Shown here piece by piece: positions 16,957-25,133 of a stretch of DNA of 33,144 bases. The notes below the pieces were generated by a model. That model was not told where the DNA came from, made no database searches, and was given only the letters and a program-made list of their open reading frames with translations. Position numbers and translations under genes: made by a program. Numbering within the stretch: the stretch's first letter is position 1; the number at the start of each line of letters is the position of its first letter. Origin of the DNA: Emcibacter sp. Lineage in GTDB: Bacteria; Pseudomonadota; Alphaproteobacteria; Sphingomonadales; Emcibacteraceae. The stretch covers positions 1 through 33,144 of the forward strand of contig JALSHF010000015.1 in the NCBI GenBank assembly GCA_026982375.1. The letters are read 5' to 3'.

Positions 16957-17685
16957 TTATTCTATTCTGCGTTCATTATGGAGATAATTTGCCCGAGAGA
17001 CAAGCCATTCCCGAACAGACGAAACCCTTCCGCCGGCCTGTAAATAGGCCGCGACCTGACCGCAAACATGCGCGGTGCCTATGCTTGCCCCCCCGACCCT
17101 TGCATTTTCTGCCTGCCTCGCCTGACCTGCCTGACTTGGGGGAGGGTTCTGATCAGGGCTGATGTCCCGCGCACATCCCCCGAAATCGGCCTGAACAGAA
17201 TCAAGAAAAGATATTTCCCCCACCGCGCAGCGGGCGTCCCCTGTCGCCCGGATGACCCCGGGATAAGCCGATGGATAGGTCGCACGGCCTTGCGCAGGAG
17301 CCGCCGCAATGAGAATGTTTCCCGCCGCCACAGCTTTGGCACAGGCTTCTTTCAATATCTCGCGGTCCTCCCGCAGGCCCAGACTTAAATTGATCACAGG
17401 GACCTTTTCCTGCACAAGCCAGTCAATGGCCGCGGCCACTGACGCCGCCGTCGTTATCCCGCGCCCATCAAAAACCTGCGCGTTATACAAGGCGACCTTT
17501 GGGGCATAATGCAGAATAACGTCACAAACAGCCGTGCCATGTCCAAGCGCATCTGGCTCAGGCACTTCTGAGATTCTCTGTTCTGTTGTATCTGCCAAAA
17601 AAACGCGCCCGGCCACCACATGCTTTTCCTGACTAGCCGATAACCCGCTGTCCACCAGGCCGAGGCGAATCGGTCTTGTCTTCAT
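16957..17685 (-). CDS. qhnE: Subtilisin-like leader peptidase QhnE
   Basis: A compact 242-residue S8-family protease with the catalytic triad D12 (LGLVDSGL), H49 (LGHGTAV) and S201 (GGASIGTAHV). It has no signal peptide or propeptide, as expected for the cytosolic protease that removes the QhnC leader after crosslinking. It overlaps the qhnF stop by four bases (ATGA). In Paracoccus, QhnE cleaves the 28-residue leader, and the QhnC encoded here has a leader of that length. The identification rests on family, size and neighbours together. Confidence 0.9.
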   Translation of the reverse strand: MKTRPIRLGLVDSGLSASQEKHVVAGRVFLADTTEQRISEVPEPDALGHGTAVCDVILHYAPKVALYNAQVFDGRGITTAASVAAAIDWLVQEKVPVINLSLGLREDREILKEACAKAVAAGNILIAAAPAQGRATYPSAYPGVIRATGDARCAVGEISFLDSVQADFGGCARDISPDQNPPPSQAGQARQAENARVGGASIGTAHVCGQVAAYLQAGGRVSSVREWLVSRANYLHNERRIE

Positions 17686-19406
17686 GGCGTAACCTCGGTT
17701 AAAATGCCGTTCTGCATGGAAAAAATTCTGTCCAGATTATGGATCGCGCCCACATGATGACTGATGATAATACGGGTTCGGTCCGCAAAAAACCGATCAA
17801 GCATATCCTGAAATTCCGCCTCGGTTTCCTGATCGACAGCCGATGTGGCCTCATCCAGAATCAATATCTGTGGATCCATCAACAAGGCACGGGCGATGGA
17901 TATACGTTGTTTTTGCCCCCCGCTCAGGCGCGCGCCCCGCTCCCCGATGTGGGTATCATATCCCTCGGGCAGGCTCTGAATGAAATCATCAATACGCGAT
18001 GCCCTGGCCGCGATGATCACTTGATCCATCGTGGCCTCTGGCACGCCGTAGGTGATATTCTCCTTGACGGTGCCATGGAACAGGATGGTATTTTGATCCA
18101 CCACCGCGATAACCCCGCGCAATTGTTTCAGGGACATATCAATATACCGCACGCCGTCCATTATAATGCCCCCGCTAATGGGATCATAATGACGGTGCAG
18201 CAAATTAATCAGCGTTGATTTGCCAGAGCCGGACGGGCCGGTGATGAGAATTTTCTCGCCGGGGGAGATATGCAGCGAGATATCACGCACCCCTTGGGCC
18301 CGTGCCTTGTCATAAAAAAAACTGACTTGATCCAATATTATATCGCCGCGCGCCTTGCCTTCGATCAAAACTGGTTTTTCAGGGTCATGAATCAATATTC
18401 TTTGCTTTCTCAGCTCCCGCACCCGCACCAGACTGACCATCGCGCGCTGATAGGCCACATAAAGCCCGAGGAACGTCTGCACCGGCCCCGTCGCCCGCGC
18501 CATATAGGCGGAAAAGGCGATGAGCGTGCCGATGGTCGCCGAGCCTTGCGTGATATAATAGCCGCCAAGAATAAAAACGCCGGCGGTGGCCGCGCTGGTC
18601 AATAATCCGGGGATACCGCCGGTCATATGGTTGATGACCTGTAATTTCAACAGTTCGTCCAGATAGGAGCGATTAAGCTTTGACAGCCGTTCCTGCTCAC
18701 CCGTAGTCCCCGACATGGATTGAATAAATTTAACCGACGACAGGGTTTCAATGAAAAAGCTGCTGATGTCCGATGATTTTTCCCGCAGGGTTAAACTGCC
18801 CTTTTCCACCAGGGGCCGCATTTTTCGCAGGAATATAACCTGCAAAGGCAGCAGGGCAAAAGCAATCAGGGTCAGCTGCCAGCTGAGCATCAACATAATG
18901 GCCAGACTGCCGATGAGGGCCAATGTGCCATTAACAACAGCCAGAAGGCTATCGGTGGCAAAGCGCTGAACCTCGGCCACATCACCGTCAAGACGCGAGA
19001 CAATATCACCGGTGCGCCAATGGCCGAAAAAATCCGGCGATAATTTCATAAGACGGCCATAAACATCTTCCCTGAGCTGAAATAAAATCCGGCCCGACAA
19101 AGCCACATATAGCCACCGGTTAAATCCGCTGACGACAAAAACGATAATCGCCATAATAATGATCAGCACCGCAAAGCGGATCACCACATTCATATTGCCC
19201 GCCATCAAGCCGTCATCAATCAGTATTTTCGTAAAATATGGCTGGGCCAGCGCGAAACCTGTCATACAGGCCGCCAGCAGCATGACAAGACTTAAGGATT
19301 TGACTTCGGGGCGGATAAACCGGCCCACCCATGCCAGCGCATTCTGGCGCTTTCTTTTATTTTTCTCCGTCTGATCCAAATCAAGTTTTCCTATTATGCT
19401 TCTCAT
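17682..19406 (-). CDS. qhnF: ABC transporter QhnF (fused membrane and ATPase domains)
   Basis: A 574-residue half transporter. An N-terminal exporter-type membrane domain with about six helices (residues 35-320) is followed by an ATPase domain with Walker A GPSGSGKST (near 390), signature LSGGQKQR (near 490), Walker B ILILDEATSAVD (near 512) and the H-loop HH near 545. In the studied system QhnF is needed for translocation of the processed gamma subunit to the periplasm. It overlaps qhnG by 26 bases and qhnE by four, indicating tight coupling. A strong ribosome site for the ATG is not seen, in keeping with translational coupling. Confidence 0.92.
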   Translation of the reverse strand: MRSIIGKLDLDQTEKNKRKRQNALAWVGRFIRPEVKSLSLVMLLAACMTGFALAQPYFTKILIDDGLMAGNMNVVIRFAVLIIIMAIIVFVVSGFNRWLYVALSGRILFQLREDVYGRLMKLSPDFFGHWRTGDIVSRLDGDVAEVQRFATDSLLAVVNGTLALIGSLAIMLMLSWQLTLIAFALLPLQVIFLRKMRPLVEKGSLTLREKSSDISSFFIETLSSVKFIQSMSGTTGEQERLSKLNRSYLDELLKLQVINHMTGGIPGLLTSAATAGVFILGGYYITQGSATIGTLIAFSAYMARATGPVQTFLGLYVAYQRAMVSLVRVRELRKQRILIHDPEKPVLIEGKARGDIILDQVSFFYDKARAQGVRDISLHISPGEKILITGPSGSGKSTLINLLHRHYDPISGGIIMDGVRYIDMSLKQLRGVIAVVDQNTILFHGTVKENITYGVPEATMDQVIIAARASRIDDFIQSLPEGYDTHIGERGARLSGGQKQRISIARALLMDPQILILDEATSAVDQETEAEFQDMLDRFFADRTRIIISHHVGAIHNLDRIFSMQNGILTEVTP

Positions 19407-20775
19407 ATATTTCTGGTCGTATATTTCTGGACAATAACCAGTTCCGCGCGGAAGTCACCTGCGCCGCCTCGGCCCCGAAAGCCGCCGCAGTTTCACGGTC
19501 AGTTTTCTTTGCCGCCGGAAATGTCATAAGTTTAACCAGGGGAATGCCGTCAATTTTCCAGACCCCGCGCGGATGATCCGCCGTAACTATGACATCTTCG
19601 AGCGCGATCAAACCCTCTTTAACCACGGGTTTTTGACAAATTCTGGCGGGCTGTGTCATGATATCCGGGTGAGAGGGGCCGCCGCCGCGCGGCCATAGGC
19701 GGCGCGCCTTCCAAAATGCCTCCTCCGGCCAGCGTTCCTCGGCGGCGTAAAATTCCCGCCCCATAAGGCAGCCCGCTTTAAAAGCATTATCGAGTCGTTC
19801 CTGATAAAATTGAAGGGCCAGCTCTTTATCTTCCGGCTTTTTAAGCAGACTATTGATCACAGGTGCCGCCGAAAGACCGCTGCCAATGGCATAAAAAATA
19901 CCGTTGCCCGACAAAGGGTCAAGGGCAAGGGCGCCGTCACCCACCACCAGAAAATCATGCCCGCCGGCAGTAGCCGCCTTACTGACCGCCGCCGTTCGAA
20001 CGGAAACACCGCTTGCCCGCCCTATGGCCCCGCGCAGCCACAGCTCGGCCTCGGGCAATATTTTGATTAATTCTGAAAAATAATGCGCCAGCCCCGCTTT
20101 GGGAGGAAGCTCGCCCTTTTCACTGCTGATAAATATCTGGAGAATAGCCGTCCCCTCGCCGTCCCTGAGGTACCACGCCCAGCCTTTTGGAAAAGACGCC
20201 ACCGACGTCATGGCGTCAAGATCAGGGGAAACCTCATAAGATTTCAGCAAAGCAGAGGTTGCGGGCCCGGACGTAAAATCACCTTCTGCAATATCACCCC
20301 CTTTGCCAAGCTTACTCTCACGCCCCCGCGCCTCTACCAGAAAATCTGCCTTGATCCTGGCCTTTTGATGCGGGTGCCCCCCTGAAGTGGCATATGAAAC
20401 CTCCCAACCGTTTTCTTGGCGCACGGCCTTTTCCACGCGGCCATGAATGATCTGAACGCCTTGGTTTTTTGCATCCCGTAATAAAGCCTGATCGAACGTT
20501 TGGCGGTTGAGGATATATTCCCGGTTCTGGGCTTGAGACTGGCCATTCCAATGGGCCGCGCGGGTTACCATGGGGCCAATACTCGCCGTCGCCGCCCTAA
20601 ATCCAAAATGCTGCAAACTGGTGCGCGGGCGCTCAGAGATCCCCTCCCACGCCGGAAAAGGCCGGGGCCGGGTGATGATCGTCGCAGAATAGCCAAGATC
20701 AACAAGGCCGCATGCGGTAAAGACGCCTGCCGGCCCGCCGCCCATAATCACGATTGACCTGTCATTATTCACCAT
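19381..20775 (-). CDS. qhnG: FAD-dependent monooxygenase QhnG
   Basis: A 464-residue flavoprotein of the tryptophan-halogenase/geranylgeranyl-reductase-like group. It shows IVIMGGGPAGVFTA at the N-terminus and the GD motif VVGDGALALDPLSGNGI near 290. In Paracoccus, QhnG dihydroxylates the tryptophan of the crosslinked QhnC to form the quinone. The gene leads the qhnGFE-luxR operon. The frame extends 30 bases upstream, but ATG at 20775 has a GGGAGGGG ribosome site and begins the Rossmann strand, so it is preferred. It is divergent from the Lrp-type gene. Confidence 0.88.
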   Translation of the reverse strand: MVNNDRSIVIMGGGPAGVFTACGLVDLGYSATIITRPRPFPAWEGISERPRTSLQHFGFRAATASIGPMVTRAAHWNGQSQAQNREYILNRQTFDQALLRDAKNQGVQIIHGRVEKAVRQENGWEVSYATSGGHPHQKARIKADFLVEARGRESKLGKGGDIAEGDFTSGPATSALLKSYEVSPDLDAMTSVASFPKGWAWYLRDGEGTAILQIFISSEKGELPPKAGLAHYFSELIKILPEAELWLRGAIGRASGVSVRTAAVSKAATAGGHDFLVVGDGALALDPLSGNGIFYAIGSGLSAAPVINSLLKKPEDKELALQFYQERLDNAFKAGCLMGREFYAAEERWPEEAFWKARRLWPRGGGPSHPDIMTQPARICQKPVVKEGLIALEDVIVTADHPRGVWKIDGIPLVKLMTFPAAKKTDRETAAAFGAEAAQVTSARNWLLSRNIRPEIYEKHNRKT

Positions 20776-20868
20776 CGATCCCCTCCCTTCACAGATTAAA
20801 AACACCGATATTATATTCTAGAGTATTATCAGGTCTAATTAAAGCAAGCTGATGATGATTATTATATA

Positions 20869-20911
20869 TTGACCCATGGGATATTGTCCTATTATTATGA
20901 CTAATCGTCAT
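20869..20911 (+). promoter_or_regulatory. Candidate promoter and operator of the Lrp-type gene
   Basis: TTGACC (20869-20874) and TATTAT (20893-20898) are 18 bases apart on the plus strand, a fair sigma-70 pair. A perfect dyad ATGAC-TAATC-GTCAT (20897-20911) overlaps the -10 and predicted start, where a repressor or autoregulator would bind. CCCATGGG, a perfect 8-base palindrome, lies in the spacer region. All of this is inspection only. Confidence 0.45.
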
Positions 20912-20963
20912 TTTTAATGTATATTTGTTCGGAAAAACGAAGAAATATAACGAAAGAATAGGA

Positions 20964-21398
20964 ATGTACCTACAAAATAAAGAACAAAAGCTTTTGGACC
21001 TGCTCAAAGTGAACAGCCGGTTAAGCGCGGCGGAATTGGGCCGGCAATTGAATTTAGCCCGGTCTACTGTCCATATGATGTTGACACGCCTCGAAGAAAA
21101 AATCATCGACAGCTATACCATAAAATTAAAGGATTTTGATGCTGACAATCACTCAAGCTGCTATGTCTTAATTACCCGTGATCCCAAAAAATCCAAAGAG
21201 ATAGAAGAAAAAATGCGCGCCATGGCAGAAATAGACAGCCTTGTAACGGTGGCCGGCCTTTATGATTTCATTACCGTGATCAGAACCCGTGATAACCGCC
21301 AAATGGACCGGGTCCTCACCGAGATTGCCATGATGGATGGCATCATCAAAACCGAAAGCCACATCATCCTGTCAGAAAAATTTGATCGTAAGCTATAA
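20964..21398 (+). CDS. Lrp/AsnC family transcriptional regulator
   Basis: A 144-residue protein with an N-terminal winged HTH (QKLLDLLKVNSRLSAAELGR, LARSTVHMMLTRLEEKI) and a C-terminal RAM-type effector domain (VTVAGLYDFITVIRTRD). The open frame reaches back to a TTG at 20925, but ATG at 20964 gives the standard Lrp N-terminus and length. It is divergent from qhnG and lies upstream of the AmaB-like dehydrogenase. Lrp-family proteins respond to amino acids, so control of lysine degradation or of the qhn maturation genes is plausible. No direct evidence chooses between these. Confidence 0.88.
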   Translation: MYLQNKEQKLLDLLKVNSRLSAAELGRQLNLARSTVHMMLTRLEEKIIDSYTIKLKDFDADNHSSCYVLITRDPKKSKEIEEKMRAMAEIDSLVTVAGLYDFITVIRTRDNRQMDRVLTEIAMMDGIIKTESHIILSEKFDRKL

Positions 21399-21417
21399 CA
21401 GGGTTACCCTCTTGTTT

Positions 21418-22743
21418 ATGTCCGCCTTTAAACGTCTGGAAATACCCATGACTTCATTCCAAAATATATTATCACTTGCAAGGTTCCAACAATTACATTT
21501 GGCGGGCCGCTTTCTTGTTCTTGCCATAATATTCATTCCGACAATCAGGGTCTTCACCTACCCGCCTCTCACGGGAAATATGCTGGAGCCTGTATTTTTT
21601 ATCATGATCAGCCTCATAGAAATTCTTTTTATTTTTATTTTACTGATCACAAAATGGCGGCATGGTTACCCGATTAATCACTTGCCGGCCATTCTTTGGA
21701 TCGGCTTTCTTGTCTGGGCCGCCGTCGCTCTCTTCAATATTCCCAATATGCCCCTGAAAGCTGGCGGCATTATCGTCACAACGCAATTTTTCATTCATTT
21801 TTTCTTTTTTGTTGCCGTGAGCAGCTATTTAAAAATCCAGCCTCAGGCAGGCCGCCTGCTCATATTTTCCATCCTGCTTTCGGCTGTTGTTTTTATGCCT
21901 TTTTTCTGGTTAAAGCTATATGGAACCTATGATAGCCCTGGTTTCGACTGGGCCTGGTCATTACCCGGGTTTGAGAATGTCCGGCATCTGGATTATTTTC
22001 TGGGCAGCCTCACAACCATTCTGGGGCTTTCCCTCCTGACCAAAAGCTTTAAGAATTTTTCACAGCTTCTCACAGGTCTGGCTTTTCTTATGTTGTTTAT
22101 CTGCTGGGTCATGCTTTTCTGGAGCGGCGGACGCGGCTCAAGCATTGCCGCCGCCGCCGCCATTGGCGGCCTGTTGATATTCTTCAAACCCCCGGGCTGG
22201 CAAAAAATCTTGTTCTTTAATTTTGTTATTATGATTCTCGCGGCTGCAACATCAATATTCCTGCCTGTCCCAAATGGATCTTATGGCATATTCAGGTTCC
22301 TGACAAAAATTACGGAGGCAGAAAGCATTGCCAGCTTCAGCGCAGGACGCACCGTCTTTTGGGCGGAAGCGATTAATGTCTGGAAAGAGAATATCTGGTT
22401 TGGAATCGGCGCGGGTCAAACCAAAACCGTGATTCAATCTGCCTCCGGAACATTTGCTCAACCCCATAATATTTTTATTCAAGCCCTGCTCGCTTGGGGC
22501 GTCATCGGGGGCTTGCCCTTTTTAGGCGGGATTTTCACAATATTCTGGACCAGGGGCTGGGCGCTTTACCGCACGCCGGATCAAATCGGCATGATGCCCT
22601 TGATTGCCTATGGCCTTGCCCTCTCAACAACCCTGAACGCTCTGGTAGACGGCGCGTTATATTCCCCATTTCCAATTTTTCTTTTTGTTATTGCTGTGGC
22701 GGTAACCAGAAACCATACCCATAAGTCTATTATCGCATCATAA
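21418..22743 (+). CDS. O-antigen ligase/polymerase-like membrane protein (Wzy_C)
   Basis: A 441-residue, strongly hydrophobic protein with about ten or more membrane segments. The Wzy_C/O-antigen ligase motif is visible near residue 325: NIWFGIGAGQTKT, then FAQPHNIFIQALLAWGVIGG. It could polymerise or ligate surface glycan in the inner membrane. The open frame overlaps the regulator gene, but the first Met past that stop is at 21418; 21448 is an alternative with a GGAAA site. It has no glycan genes around it, so its role here is unclear. It may simply be transcribed with the Lrp-type gene, whose stop lies 19 bases upstream. Confidence 0.85.
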   Translation: MSAFKRLEIPMTSFQNILSLARFQQLHLAGRFLVLAIIFIPTIRVFTYPPLTGNMLEPVFFIMISLIEILFIFILLITKWRHGYPINHLPAILWIGFLVWAAVALFNIPNMPLKAGGIIVTTQFFIHFFFFVAVSSYLKIQPQAGRLLIFSILLSAVVFMPFFWLKLYGTYDSPGFDWAWSLPGFENVRHLDYFLGSLTTILGLSLLTKSFKNFSQLLTGLAFLMLFICWVMLFWSGGRGSSIAAAAAIGGLLIFFKPPGWQKILFFNFVIMILAAATSIFLPVPNGSYGIFRFLTKITEAESIASFSAGRTVFWAEAINVWKENIWFGIGAGQTKTVIQSASGTFAQPHNIFIQALLAWGVIGGLPFLGGIFTIFWTRGWALYRTPDQIGMMPLIAYGLALSTTLNALVDGALYSPFPIFLFVIAVAVTRNHTHKSIIAS

Positions 22744-22829
22744 TTGTTCAATTTATGTTGACAAATGTCTATTTTTCAAAGAAATAATCGAATTAGAGAA
22801 CAAATTAAGCAATAAACACAGGACAGATC

Positions 22830-24338
22830 ATGAATATTCAAGAAATCTTTAGCCAATTGAACCTGACGGACAATGACCTTGGCGGCGGAACATTGGCCGT
22901 TCATAGTCCGCGTGACGGCGCGCTGATTGGCATGGTCCGCACCGATACGGCCAAAACGGTAGAAGAAAAAATTGCGGCCTCTGCCGCTGCCTTTAAAGAC
23001 TGGCGCATGGTGCCGGGGCCTCGGCGCGGCGAATTGGTCCGTCTGCTTGGGGAAATTCTTCGGGAAAAAAAGGAGGCCTTGGGCTCACTCGTTTCCCTGG
23101 AATGCGGAAAAATATATCAGGAGGGCCTCGGCGAAGTTCAGGAAATGATCGACATCTGTGACTTTGCTGTGGGCATTAGCCGTCAGCTTTATGGCTTGAC
23201 CATTGCCTCTGAGCGGCCGCTTCATAAAATGCGCGAATATTGGCAGCCTATCGGGCCGGTGGGCATTATTTCAGCCTTTAATTTCCCCGTGGCCGTATGG
23301 GCCTGGAACGCGGCATTGGCTTTGGTATGCGGCGACAGCACCCTCTGGAAACCATCGGAAAAAACGCCGCTGACAGCCATGGCCTGCCAAAAAATATTCA
23401 CCGAAGCCTGCAAACGTTTTGGCAAAGATGCGCCGGACGGCCTGAGCCAAATCCTGATCGGCGAGAAGGACATCGGGGAACTTATGGTCGATGACAAGCG
23501 CATTCCCGTTATCAGCGCCACGGGCAGCACCGCCATGGGCCGCATTGTCGGGCCAAAAGTCGCCGCCCGTTTTGGCCGCAGCATTCTTGAGCTTGGCGGC
23601 AATAATGCCATCATCGTCGCCCCTTCCGCCGATCTTGATTTGGCCTTTCAGGGCATTTTGTTTGGCGCGGTCGGCACCTGCGGGCAACGCTGCACCTCGA
23701 CCCGGCGGGTATTTGTCCATGTGGATATTTATGACAAGCTGGTGTCGCGCCTGAAAAAATCATATGAGGGGTTATCCATTGGCGACCCCCTTGACCCCCA
23801 AACACTGGTTGGCCCGTTGATTGATCAACAAGCCTATGACAATATGACGGCTGCCCTTAATCTGGCTAAATCAAATGGCGGCGAAATCATTGGCGGCGAA
23901 CGGGTCATGGAGGCTGATTTTCCCGAGGCCTATTATGTTAATCCGGCCATCGTGGAAATGACCGGCAAGGCGGATAATGTGCAGGAAGAAACTTTTGCGC
24001 CGATCCTTTATATTTTCAAATATACTGATCTGGCAGAGGCCATCCAGCGCCAGAATGATGTGCCACAAGGTCTGTCATCGGCTATTTTCACCCGTGATGT
24101 TTTGGAGGCTGAGACTTTCACCTGTGAAGCAGGTAGTGATTGCGGCATTGCCAATGTCAATATTGGCACCAGCGGCGCGGAAATCGGCGGGGCTTTTGGC
24201 GGTGAAAAAGAAACCGGCGGCGGGCGCGAAAGTGGGTCTGACAGCTGGAAAGCCTATATGCGGCGCATGACCAGCACCCTGAATTACTCAACGGAATTAC
24301 CGCTGGCACAAGGCATTAAATTTGACGCAAATGATTAG
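22830..24338 (+). CDS. amaB: ALDH7-type aldehyde dehydrogenase (L-piperideine-6-carboxylate/aminoadipate semialdehyde)
   Basis: A 502-residue enzyme of the antiquitin (ALDH7) group. Typical marks are QPIGPVGIISAFNFPVAVW near 132, the glutamate motif LELGGNN near 256, the catalytic cysteine in GTCGQRCTSTRR near 290, and the family-specific NVNIGTSGAEIGGAFGGEKE near 440. This group oxidises alpha-aminoadipate semialdehyde/piperideine-6-carboxylate in lysine breakdown. A perfect TTGACA (22758-22763) lies upstream, but no good -10 follows. AGGA stands 7 bases before the ATG. The specificity is assigned from family; a role in oxidising amine-derived aldehydes is an alternative. The Lrp-type gene upstream fits amino acid control. 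Confidence 0.85.
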   Translation: MNIQEIFSQLNLTDNDLGGGTLAVHSPRDGALIGMVRTDTAKTVEEKIAASAAAFKDWRMVPGPRRGELVRLLGEILREKKEALGSLVSLECGKIYQEGLGEVQEMIDICDFAVGISRQLYGLTIASERPLHKMREYWQPIGPVGIISAFNFPVAVWAWNAALALVCGDSTLWKPSEKTPLTAMACQKIFTEACKRFGKDAPDGLSQILIGEKDIGELMVDDKRIPVISATGSTAMGRIVGPKVAARFGRSILELGGNNAIIVAPSADLDLAFQGILFGAVGTCGQRCTSTRRVFVHVDIYDKLVSRLKKSYEGLSIGDPLDPQTLVGPLIDQQAYDNMTAALNLAKSNGGEIIGGERVMEADFPEAYYVNPAIVEMTGKADNVQEETFAPILYIFKYTDLAEAIQRQNDVPQGLSSAIFTRDVLEAETFTCEAGSDCGIANVNIGTSGAEIGGAFGGEKETGGGRESGSDSWKAYMRRMTSTLNYSTELPLAQGIKFDAND

Positions 24339-24346
24339 AGCATAAT

Positions 24347-25120
24347 ATGACCGGCCCTTTATCCCCTGTAAAGGATTCCCCCCCCGCCGTCCTGTTATGC
24401 GGCCACGGCAGTCGATCACCAAAAGCCGCCAAAGAGCTTAATGATCTGGCAGAAAATATCCGGCGGGAAATACCGGATCAGCCGGTCAGAACCGCTTTTC
24501 TGGAATTTAATGCTCCCGGCATCCGAGAAGGCCTTCAGGCATTCTATGATCAAGGCATCCGCGACATCATCCTGCAACCCGTCACCCTTTATAACGCGGG
24601 CCACACCACCCGCGATATTCCAGAAATTATTTCTGATTTCACCGCAAGTCATCCAGATATACGGCTTCGTTATGGCTCATTTCTGGGGCTTTCCCCCGCC
24701 GTTATTGAGGCCGCCGCCAGTGCCGTCATGTCCGTCATGCCAAAGGGGCGGGCAGAAAACTGTCAGTTGCTCCTTGTCGGGCGCGGATCAAAAGACCGCC
24801 TGATCGCCGATCAGACCATTAACCTTTGCCGCAAATTGCATGAAAGACTTGAGCTGGGGGATAGCCGATATTGTTATAATTCTGGAACCACCCCGCGTCT
24901 TGGCACGGCCCTCGCGCAAGCGGCGGCGTCACATTATGACCATGTGATCATCCTGCCATATCTCTTGTTTTCAGGGCGTCTGCTGTCTGATATATATGCT
25001 GAGACAGACCTTGCCACAAAAAAATATCCCGAATTTTCCTTTCACAAGGCCCCGCCCCTGGGGGGGCAGAGCCAGATTGTTACGGCAATTCTGGAAAATA
25101 TCAGAGCATTCTGCGCCTAG
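24347..25120 (+). CDS. CbiX/SirB-like chelatase (sirohydrochlorin cobaltochelatase family)
   Basis: A 257-residue protein made of two similar chelatase halves, as in long CbiX proteins. The first half has the metal-binding pair H20 (LLCGHGSRSP) and H86 (YNAGHTTRDIPE). The second half begins LLLVGRGSKD, where the histidine is replaced by R146, so only the first half can carry the usual metal site. The C-terminal ILPYLLFSGRLL is typical of the family. Such enzymes insert cobalt or iron into sirohydrochlorin for cobalamin or siroheme. It starts 8 bases after the amaB-like stop, suggesting cotranscription. No other cobalamin genes are in the window. Confidence 0.85.
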   Translation: MTGPLSPVKDSPPAVLLCGHGSRSPKAAKELNDLAENIRREIPDQPVRTAFLEFNAPGIREGLQAFYDQGIRDIILQPVTLYNAGHTTRDIPEIISDFTASHPDIRLRYGSFLGLSPAVIEAAASAVMSVMPKGRAENCQLLLVGRGSKDRLIADQTINLCRKLHERLELGDSRYCYNSGTTPRLGTALAQAAASHYDHVIILPYLLFSGRLLSDIYAETDLATKKYPEFSFHKAPPLGGQSQIVTAILENIRAFCA

Positions 25121-25133
25121 AGCAATGCCAGAC

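Noticed and set aside
22758-22787. Sigma-70 promoter for the ALDH7 gene based on TTGACA
   Set aside because: The -35 is perfect, but no acceptable -10 exists at 16 to 18 bases, so it was only mentioned under the gene.
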